8,108 nt of DNA, taken from Candidatus Thorarchaeota archaeon. GTDB taxonomy: Archaea; Asgardarchaeota; Thorarchaeia; Thorarchaeales; Thorarchaeaceae. The notes under the pieces are model-generated. The model was not told where the DNA came from, ran no database searches, and was given only the letters and a program-made list of their open reading frames with translations. The translations under genes were made by a program, and so were the position numbers. How positions within the stretch are numbered: position 1 is the first letter of the stretch; every line of letters begins with the position of its first letter. Of this stretch, positions 1 to 5,620 are shown one piece after another. The stretch is from positions 1 to 8,108 of the forward strand of contig JAEORG010000138.1 in NCBI GenBank assembly GCA_016841005.1, read 5' to 3'.

Positions 1-3000
1 TGGCGCAACGTCTGTGTTTTCTTGTCCTATATTGTTTCTCAGATTTTCGTCATTTACGTGGAATATCGTCGCATTGAGACAGATGTGACCTGTCAAATCT
101 GTGAACCAAGTAAAATTCGCCAATCTCGATGAATGACCAGGAATACTCTCAATATAGACTGGATCTCCGATTGGTGTCCAGGCTCTACCTGCTGAGAACA
201 TTGCCCAAGCTAGTGTGACCCTCGTATTTTCAACTGGATAATCAAGGTCATTTGACACATTGACTTTGACTCGATAATTTGTGCCCTGCTTTAAATCATA
301 CGATTCCCTAAACTCCTCACGTTCATTTTCACCTTCGCCAATGATTTCGTACACTTTGATGCTTGGGTTGTTGTACGTCAAACGTCCATCAGCTAAGTGC
401 CAGGTCGACCTATCTCGTTGACTATATAGATACGGATCTACTGGTTCTCCACCTTGATACCGTTTAAAGAGGAAAATCGCAACTTCATCGGTATCATTTG
501 CTAGGATGGTGGCAAATTCCTCGCGCCCATTAGGAATTGTAAACTCTCTGCTAGTTGTCGACCCTGTAAAGACTCCCAACTCTGTTGATGTATTGTAGTA
601 AAGATGAATATCTTCGTATCCATCGAAATTGATTGCAGTAACTGTGACACTAGTTGAACCCGGAGCCTGAATGGGATCAACCACAATTAAAGCACAACAT
701 TCACGGACTTCAATTGATCCACAGTGAGGGATGAAATTATGTTTCGTTACAGTCACATTTACGGGATTGAGTGATGAAGTTTCGATGTTGAACAACACTT
801 GTCCATTGTCATCTGTATAACCAACTTCATACGCATCCTCTGCTTGAATACATACTCTCGCAAAGAAAACAGGATCAGTATCATTCAACACTGTCACTGC
901 AAATTGCTGGCTTCCAGCGGTGCTAATTTGTGTTGGATATTCCACTGTGAATTCTGAAGGAGGTGCTGTCCAAATCTGTGTTTCGGGGTCTCCGAACAAA
1001 TGATATTCCTGAAATGTTGTGCTTGTCAGATCTTTCCTAGGTACTACAGTTTCATCGTCCTGATATCCATATTCTGCTGCGGTATTCATCTTACCAAAAA
1101 GTAATGCTGCACCCATTCCATATATTGGTTGATTTCTCCAAGCAAGATGCCCAGGCCAGAATGCCTGAATGATTCCTTCCAACATCTTGCTACTCGCATG
1201 GGTGTAACAAACTCGAGACGCACCGATTGCAGCAATTGCACCTCCTTCCATTCTCGTGATATTTTCTGCGAAGCACTCGATTTCTTCAACTGACTCGAAG
1301 ATAGGTCCCATGACAGTTTCATCAATTTCACCGTCAAACCATCCTGTGTTACATGCACAACTTATGACTAGAGGTAACAGTTCCCCATTAACAAAGTCTA
1401 CCAAATCCGAGATGTCCAGACTAGGAGTAATCCATCCCTCAAAGAAATCTCTGTCCCATTCTCCGTCATCGGTATCCAGTCTGTTAAAGGGATAGATCAT
1501 ATTTTTGGACCCACCATGATCATTATGAAACACCAGAAATCTCCCCTCATCAGAATTGATGTTAAGGGTTATATTCTCAGCCCCTAAGTGTGGCGGCCAC
1601 CATGGAATCCAATCATATGTGTTAAGATGGTTGTATGGAGATCCAACAGAATTGAAATATATCGGATTATATTGATCTCCACGATTGTGAAAAGCTTCGG
1701 GGGGTTGCATTCTGTCATCCCATGAATAGTTAAGATGACCAATGTATCCAAGATTCTCAAGATAGAGCCTGATGTTTTCTGCGAATTTGACAAACTCGAA
1801 CCCTGAGTCTTCTATACCATCGCCATCTCCCGATTGAGGATCAAAAATATCCGCGTGGTCCTCAAAGAATGCAGATGCTAGGATGTTTTTATAGAAGTCA
1901 GGATTATCAGGTGGCGATTTTTCATACGCAAGAATCTTGTCAACAATAACTCTAGCTTCTTCTACGGTGTCTACAGATATTCGTCCATAGATTATGTCTG
2001 GGACGTAATCATCCCCATGAACAGTGAAGTAAAAGAGGTCTGTCCCAATGAAGCCATTATCAGGGTGATATAGGTATGTTCTTTGAGGTGTAACATCAGG
2101 GACAAAGTAAGCTGGATCATACATATCGTAATTGTCGGTATCAACTGGCACCGAAGCTTTATGGACTGAACCATACCCATTTGGGACAAACTCACAATCA
2201 CCGAAAATTAAAACATATGTTGGTCCCTTTACCCAGTCGTCATAGGCTTCTTGAATTAATGCTTCAATACCTTCCTCAATTGACAGGCTTGGATAGTGTA
2301 CGCTTTCAATTTCACTCGTGGTGATGACCTCTGTTAATAGACCCTTCTGAGTCTTCCAAGCGGCCAGCCTGTTGGCCTGCGATTCAAAGGTTTCATTTGT
2401 GATGATCAAATAATCAGCTTCTATTGAAACAGAAGATGCAGGAGTGAAAATTGGACACGTGGGAGCTGGTGGGAATCCTGGTGCGGTTCCGGTTTCTGGA
2501 TCCCAAGGATTGTAGTTCTCTATGAATGTTCCAAACAACTTTTCGAAAGGTTCTGACCATAATCTTGCTTCTACAGGTTCGATTTGCGCAGGCTCGGAAT
2601 AACTCGCCTTAACTACAAACTTCGGGTAATACAATGTGTTGTTCAATTGCGGACTATATTGAAGTGGATAGAATGAAACCTCTACCAGTCTTCGACCTCT
2701 CATTATGATCGCAGAGGACCATTCATCACCTACAATGCTAGTATTGTGCGATGGAAAGTACGCAGTAGAGGAATAAACAGCTGGATCATAGTATATGGTC
2801 GAATTCTGTGTATAGTTGAAAACAGGAACTATTGGGTCTGGTGCAGGTGTAATATTGTATCCATCGAGAAGAACTGGAACTCCATATTTCATTTCTAGCG
2901 AGATTGTGATGTCATACGGGACCTCAAGGTATCTGATTAGTCGAGGCATGTCTGGTCTTCCTGCTTGCTTCATTGTGCTTGTTCCCGGCATGTCTATGGT

Positions 3001-3324
3001 TGACGATCCTTTCCAAAAGCCTGGAAACTCGAGAACCATTGTAATTCCTGAGGTATCTGAAACAACTACATGACTCTCAGCAGAGTCACCTGGAAGGCTA
3101 TCGTTTAGACCCACCCAAAGCCCATTTTCAGTCAACGTTTCTTCTACTTCTGGTGGATCCTCCGGAATGTAGTTTTCCAGTCTGTTTGGTTCTTCAGTTT
3201 CTTCAGGAACCAAAGCAGTCGTTAGATTAAGAATCAGGAATGATGGGATAATGATTAATACAATTGCGAATAGTGCTGTTGATTTCAAAAATAATTCATT
3301 TCTGCGACGGTCGACCTTCTTCAT
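1..3324 (-). CDS. Secreted gingipain-like cysteine peptidase (family C25), C-terminus beyond window
   Basis: An open frame of 1108 codons runs from ATG at 3324 to the window edge with no stop; I checked every codon. Residues 1-14 are basic (MKKVDRRR), followed by a hydrophobic signal or anchor segment at about 15-38. Residues 40-298 resemble a C25 pro-region. The peptidase domain spans about 299-785. It shows the family pattern GDDYVPDIIYGRI followed by a Ki-YE helix, a DHGGS motif with the likely catalytic His603, ISCACNTGWF with the likely nucleophile Cys658 (aligning with the gingipain ACVNG motif), and the terminal FGDP (777-780). An acidic loop with D495, D500, D502 and D506 looks calcium-binding. 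Beta-sandwich modules follow at about 789-875, 876-965 and 985-1108; the last is CARDB-like. Family members are secreted endopeptidases of clan CD, often activated by pro-region removal. Substrate specificity cannot be read here. A C-terminal membrane anchor is expected but lies outside the window. Confidence 0.9.
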   Translation of the reverse strand, partial: MKKVDRRRNELFLKSTALFAIVLIIIPSFLILNLTTALVPEETEEPNRLENYIPEDPPEVEETLTENGLWVGLNDSLPGDSAESHVVVSDTSGITMVLEFPGFWKGSSTIDMPGTSTMKQAGRPDMPRLIRYLEVPYDITISLEMKYGVPVLLDGYNITPAPDPIVPVFNYTQNSTIYYDPAVYSSTAYFPSHNTSIVGDEWSSAIIMRGRRLVEVSFYPLQYSPQLNNTLYYPKFVVKASYSEPAQIEPVEARLWSEPFEKLFGTFIENYNPWDPETGTAPGFPPAPTCPIFTPASSVSIEADYLIITNETFESQANRLAAWKTQKGLLTEVITTSEIESVHYPSLSIEEGIEALIQEAYDDWVKGPTYVLIFGDCEFVPNGYGSVHKASVPVDTDNYDMYDPAYFVPDVTPQRTYLYHPDNGFIGTDLFYFTVHGDDYVPDIIYGRISVDTVEEARVIVDKILAYEKSPPDNPDFYKNILASAFFEDHADIFDPQSGDGDGIEDSGFEFVKFAENIRLYLENLGYIGHLNYSWDDRMQPPEAFHNRGDQYNPIYFNSVGSPYNHLNTYDWIPWWPPHLGAENITLNINSDEGRFLVFHNDHGGSKNMIYPFNRLDTDDGEWDRDFFEGWITPSLDISDLVDFVNGELLPLVISCACNTGWFDGEIDETVMGPIFESVEEIECFAENITRMEGGAIAAIGASRVCYTHASSKMLEGIIQAFWPGHLAWRNQPIYGMGAALLFGKMNTAAEYGYQDDETVVPRKDLTSTTFQEYHLFGDPETQIWTAPPSEFTVEYPTQISTAGSQQFAVTVLNDTDPVFFARVCIQAEDAYEVGYTDDNGQVLFNIETSSLNPVNVTVTKHNFIPHCGSIEVRECCALIVVDPIQAPGSTSVTVTAINFDGYEDIHLYYNTSTELGVFTGSTTSREFTIPNGREEFATILANDTDEVAIFLFKRYQGGEPVDPYLYSQRDRSTWHLADGRLTYNNPSIKVYEIIGEGENEREEFRESYDLKQGTNYRVKVNVSNDLDYPVENTRVTLAWAMFSAGRAWTPIGDPVYIESIPGHSSRLANFTWFTDLTGHICLNATIFHVNDENLRNNIGQENTDVAP

Positions 3325-3330
3325 TCTAGC

Positions 3331-3336
3331 TCCTCC
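3331..3336 (-). promoter_or_regulatory. Shine-Dalgarno site of the C25 peptidase gene
   Basis: The minus strand reads GGAGGA six bases before the ATG at 3324, a near-perfect match to the archaeal 16S anti-SD, and it fixes the start codon. Unusually, the complementary heptamer CTCCTCC lies just upstream in the same sense (3356-3362), so this site could be masked in a hairpin (see findings). Confidence 0.85.
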
Positions 3337-3365
3337 ACGCATATAACAAGAGTAGGGAGGAGTGA

Positions 3366-3381
3366 ATTATTTTAATAAAAT
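3366..3381 (-). promoter_or_regulatory. Candidate TATA-box region for the C25 peptidase gene
   Basis: A run of only A and T on the minus strand (ATTTTATTAAAATAAT) lies 42-57 bases upstream of the peptidase ATG. Archaeal initiation about 25 bases downstream would place the mRNA start near 3345-3356 and give a leader of about 20-30 bases. The exact TATA register is uncertain and no clear BRE is claimed. Confidence 0.45.
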
Positions 3382-3431
3382 GCATGATTACGCACATATA
3401 CACAAAATCACGTCAATCAAAACGATGTCGA

Positions 3432-3443
3432 TACGCTAGCGTA
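3432..3443. promoter_or_regulatory. Perfect 12-bp palindrome, possible operator
   Basis: TACGCTAGCGTA is its own reverse complement with no spacer. It sits about 50 bases upstream of the TATA-like run of the C25 gene, where an archaeal activator or repressor dimer could bind. It could also occur by chance; no second copy was noticed in the window. Confidence 0.3.
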
Positions 3444-3903
3444 AGATAGTGGTTTGTCCACATTTAACTTGCACATAGTCTTTGTATATGATCATTTTAC
3501 CAACTTGACGTACATTTTGTGCTCTGACTTATCATGTCGTTTTCGTCTTTTGGCTTTCTTTCTCTGTGAGCTATTATGTCCCAAAGTAAAACACCTCGAA
3601 AATGTACAGGCTGATTTTGGAAAACCAAAACACATTCCCAGTTTCATAAGAGCTTCAGAGCCAAATTTGGAAACACCATTTTGGCTTAGTTTTGCATCTC
3701 GAATTGGTTTCCCAGAAAATCCAGATATACGGTTTTCGGAAGCACCAAGCTCTCACCTTGAAAAATGATGGGAAAAAGCAAGAGAAACTAGATGCATCTA
3801 CTAATGATTTACTTTGCGATGCCTCCTCCATTGTTCTGGAGTTTCTTGAGATTTTCATAATGTATCGAGCTATTGTATTTGAATAGACAAGCCAGTGATA
3901 TAA

Positions 3904-4071
3904 GCAGGAACACCAAGATCGGCTCGGCACAATGTAACCGTTGAAGGCCAGCATCTGGATTTTGAACTTTATTCTATAGCTTCAGCATATGTTGCACACG
4001 TTGCGTTTCTTATCATGCTAGGATGGGGAATCTTCTGGAGAAAACTGTCAAAAGTACGAACATCATTCTGA
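3904..4071 (+). pseudogene. Possible remnant encoding one membrane helix and a basic tail
   Basis: Between a TAA at 3901 and a TGA at 4069, the frame encodes about 55 residues ending in a hydrophobic segment (LYSIASAYVAHVAFLIMLGW) followed by a basic tail (FWRKLSKVRTSF). This resembles a real transmembrane C-terminus, but there is no ATG, GTG or TTG before the helix and no SD site. The layout, LY then a helix then a Lys/Arg-rich end, loosely resembles the C-terminus of the small membrane protein at 4313-4573, so it could be a decayed paralogue. The similarity is weak and judged by eye; chance translation is a fair alternative. Confidence 0.2.
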
Positions 4072-4081
4072 TGATACATCA

Positions 4082-4288
4082 TTGGCGTCATTGAACCTAT
4101 TTGAACTGTATCCGATTGTAATGATATGCGTTGAGATCCGCTATAGCGATTCAGTCAGTCTTAATCTAGGTCCAGTTGCGTTACTTTCCGCGGCGATAAT
4201 GGTTCATGCATTGGTTTCACTTCAAGAATGCAACAACTACATTTATGATGCTCAGACGATGACAACTAATACAGATAACAATAGTTAA
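4082..4288 (+). CDS. Doubtful small ORF or gene fragment with hydrophobic segments
   Basis: This frame of up to 68 codons could start only at TTG 4082 (the frame is open from 4022 but has no ATG upstream) and ends at TAA 4286-4288. It has two moderately hydrophobic patches, around residues 5-18 and 28-46, then a polar Asn/Thr-rich tail. No SD site precedes it. It is in the same reading frame as the 86-residue ORF downstream, separated by a TAA and two TAGs. It may be the 3' part of a broken membrane-protein gene whose 5' part is the fragment ending at 4071. No family is recognised. Confidence 0.2.
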   Translation: MASLNLFELYPIVMICVEIRYSDSVSLNLGPVALLSAAIMVHALVSLQECNNYIYDAQTMTTNTDNNS

Positions 4289-4310
4289 TAGATTTAGACT
4301 CATATATATG
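4280..4310 (+). promoter_or_regulatory. AT-rich promoter candidate for the small membrane protein
   Basis: TTAATAGATTTA sits about 20-30 bases before the ATG at 4313, the position expected of a TATA box for a leaderless transcript. A second run, CATATATATGG (4301-4311), abuts the ATG; if that were the TATA box, transcription would begin inside the ORF. No SD site is present, which favours leaderless translation if the gene is real. Confidence 0.25.
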
Positions 4311-4312
4311 GT

Positions 4313-4573
4313 ATGCCAATCAATAAACCCGTTCTAGACTCCCGCGGGTACAGAGAAATAGTGTCCGTATCAGTAATGGTGGTTTCATTCGTACTGACAA
4401 TGGTCTATCCTGATGTAATTCCACTTGCGATATACTTAGTTCAACCTAGTGCATCTGCCTTGAGGGATTCGTCAATTCTCTATACACGAGCACTAGTAAA
4501 TGCTGCAATTTGGGGAATTCTTACCTATATGATGGTTCGAGTGTCAGAGCGATTGAGACATAAAGGTCGATAG
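4313..4573 (+). CDS. Small two-helix membrane protein of unknown function
   Basis: The 86-residue product has a polar, charged N-terminus (MPINKPVLDSRGYRE), a hydrophobic stretch at about 16-44 broken by PDVIP, a polar linker (ASALRDSSILYTR), a second helix at about 61-77, and a basic end (RLRHKGR). The positive ends suggest that both termini lie in the cytoplasm. No family is recognised. The start is the first ATG in frame after several stops. There is no SD site, so translation may be leaderless; an internal Met at residue 22 would cut into the first helix. Its stop lies 14 bases from the stop of the convergent DUF362 gene. The amphipathic, helix-like composition looks coding, but without homologues it remains hypothetical. 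Confidence 0.5.
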   Translation: MPINKPVLDSRGYREIVSVSVMVVSFVLTMVYPDVIPLAIYLVQPSASALRDSSILYTRALVNAAIWGILTYMMVRVSERLRHKGR

Positions 4574-4587
4574 GAAATCTCGATAGA

Positions 4588-5472
4588 TTAGTTGAATTCC
4601 GTTTTGATTCTCGTAACAAGTTCTTCACTTGCTTCAGAATCAGTCAGAAATTCAATTTCATCGAATGAGGAGATTCCAATTCCCAGCTCTACTGCTCGGG
4701 AAATTTGCTCTTGATCAAATATTGGACCATTAGAGACCTCAGGCGTTGTTCCAAGCATCCGTAGTAATGCAACTCCAACTGCATCGATTGCTATTTTGTC
4801 AGTTCCAGCAACAAACACATTGGCATCCTTTCGAGTCCCCTCCATTGGACCACCATCCACAAATGAAACAACTCCATCCATTATGACGAGGTCCCATTTG
4901 TAAACAGAATTTATCTCAGCGATCATCTTTCTTTGATGTGGTGAGCTGTGTAATTCACTCATGTACTTGTAGCCTACTCTCGGAACCAAAGCTGTTGCGT
5001 TCTTCAAAGATAGCGTGAAATGGCCACCATACATGTGTGTCTTTAGGCAGCACGTTTCCACAACACACTCTGCCTCATCGTAAACTTTCGCAAAGAGGAA
5101 ACCATTCTTCCAGTGACTTTTCTCAGGATTCTTCATCACCCATTGGTCTTCGGTTGCTGTTTCGAGATTTACAATATCGAACCCAAACTCATCGGCAAGA
5201 TTGTAGAGACCCTTCTTCCTGAACGCCTCATCTGTATTCGCAGGTCCGCATCTCTCTGCAACAGTGATTGACTTTGCCCCCATCTCCTGTGTCTTGACTA
5301 GAATCTGTCTGAACGTGTCCATGTGGGTTGATGCTGGTGGAGGGTCAGCTGTGTTGAAGTTGGGTTTGATAACAACCTTCTTTCCCTTGACGGGATTGAT
5401 GCCTAGAAGCTCAAACGACTTGTTTACTCCATAGATTCTATCTTTTGTTGATATCACAGCAACCTTGGTCAT
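4588..5472 (-). CDS. DUF362 domain protein without ferredoxin module
   Basis: The 294-residue protein matches the DUF362 family (PF04015) over its whole length. Visible landmarks are VVIKPNF at residues 33-39, the STHMD segment (48-52), CCLKTHMYGGHFTLSLKN (141-158), IMDGVVSFVDGGPMEGT (197-213) and the AGTDKIAIDAVG segment (222-233). There is no signal peptide or membrane helix, so it should be cytoplasmic. Many relatives carry a C-terminal 4Fe-4S ferredoxin domain; here the chain ends after an acidic helix and has no CxxCxxC pattern. The conserved Lys, His, Asp and Cys residues suggest an enzyme, but the reaction is not known to me. An ATG with a good SD site sets the start. It is divergent from the beta-helix gene and convergent with the small membrane gene, so it is probably monocistronic. 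Confidence 0.92.
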   Translation of the reverse strand: MTKVAVISTKDRIYGVNKSFELLGINPVKGKKVVIKPNFNTADPPPASTHMDTFRQILVKTQEMGAKSITVAERCGPANTDEAFRKKGLYNLADEFGFDIVNLETATEDQWVMKNPEKSHWKNGFLFAKVYDEAECVVETCCLKTHMYGGHFTLSLKNATALVPRVGYKYMSELHSSPHQRKMIAEINSVYKWDLVIMDGVVSFVDGGPMEGTRKDANVFVAGTDKIAIDAVGVALLRMLGTTPEVSNGPIFDQEQISRAVELGIGISSFDEIEFLTDSEASEELVTRIKTEFN

Positions 5473-5476
5473 TATA

Positions 5477-5484
5477 CTCCACCT
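5477..5484 (-). promoter_or_regulatory. Shine-Dalgarno site of the DUF362 gene
   Basis: The minus strand reads AGGTGGAG four bases before the ATG at 5472. The AGGTG part complements the archaeal anti-SD and supports this start. Confidence 0.7.
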
Positions 5485-5515
5485 GTTGAGAAGGATAGTT
5501 CAGTTTGTCTGATGC

Positions 5516-5524
5516 GATATATGA
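5516..5524 (-). promoter_or_regulatory. Candidate TATA box for the DUF362 gene
   Basis: The minus strand reads TCATATATC about 44-52 bases upstream of the ATG. Initiation about 25 bases downstream would give a leader of roughly 20-25 bases that includes the SD site. It lies in the 148-bp divergent region shared with the beta-helix gene. Confidence 0.45.
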
Positions 5525-5558
5525 TGCTTTCGTATTCTTGATTCTTTTCTCCAGAATT

Positions 5559-5567
5559 GTTATATCC
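5559..5567 (+). promoter_or_regulatory. Candidate TATA box for the beta-helix protein gene
   Basis: GTTATATCC lies 54-62 bases upstream of the TTG start. Initiation about 25 bases downstream, near 5588, would leave a leader of about 30 bases with the SD site inside. The later AT run around 5590-5599 (AGATATCT, an 8-bp palindrome) is an alternative but would place the mRNA start at or past the SD site. Confidence 0.35.
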
Positions 5568-5607
5568 GGTAATATCTTCCTGAAGCAACATAGATATCTG
5601 TTAGTCT

Positions 5608-5613
5608 AGGAGG
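5608..5613 (+). promoter_or_regulatory. Shine-Dalgarno site that selects a TTG start
   Basis: AGGAGG, extended to AGGAGGA, ends seven bases before TTG 5621. An in-frame TAG at 5591 lies upstream, and the next in-frame ATG is codon 62, past the signal peptide. The strong SD site therefore decides in favour of the TTG start. Confidence 0.88.
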
Positions 5614-5620
5614 ACAAAGA

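Larger units (their letters stand above)
3444..4312. other. Stretch without a convincing intact gene; overlapping short open frames
   Basis: The plus strand is covered by short open frames that alternate between two registers: 3454-3768 (TTG start), 3692-3886 (TTG start), 3904-4071 (no start codon) and 4022-4288 (TTG at best). None has a recognisable SD site. The first two are rich in Cys, Phe, Ser and His and look non-coding. The last two contain plausible membrane helices and are listed separately. The stretch also holds TTTGG/CCAAA inverted repeats at 3615-3630 and 3661-3670. No tRNA or rRNA pattern was seen. It may be decayed coding sequence or an AT-rich spacer upstream of the C25 promoter. 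Confidence 0.5.

Noticed and set aside
501..2201. Short minus- and plus-strand open frames inside the first 3.3 kb (for example 501-686, 1086-1358, 1256-1495, 1584-1793, 1992-2201)
   Set aside because: They overlap the uninterrupted 1108-codon C25 frame in other registers and have unnatural compositions and no SD sites.
2816..3073. Plus-strand open frame of 85 codons
   Set aside because: It is antisense to the pro-region of the C25 peptidase, with no SD site and no family resemblance.
3454..3768. Plus-strand open frame of 104 codons with a TTG start
   Set aside because: There is no SD site, the composition is rich in Cys/Phe/Ser/His, and it has no recognisable domain. It is kept only as part of the possible decayed stretch.
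3692..3886. Plus-strand open frame of 64 codons with a TTG start
   Set aside because: Its end (LEFLEIFIMYRAIVFE) looks helix-like, but the start is unsupported and the first half looks random; too weak to call.
3655..3954. Minus-strand open frame of 99 codons
   Set aside because: It is unusually rich in Trp, Cys, Lys and Ser, lacks an SD site and resembles no protein; likely chance.
5037..5222. Plus-strand open frame of 61 codons
   Set aside because: It is antisense to the conserved core of the DUF362 gene, rich in Ser/Gln/Arg; a shadow frame.
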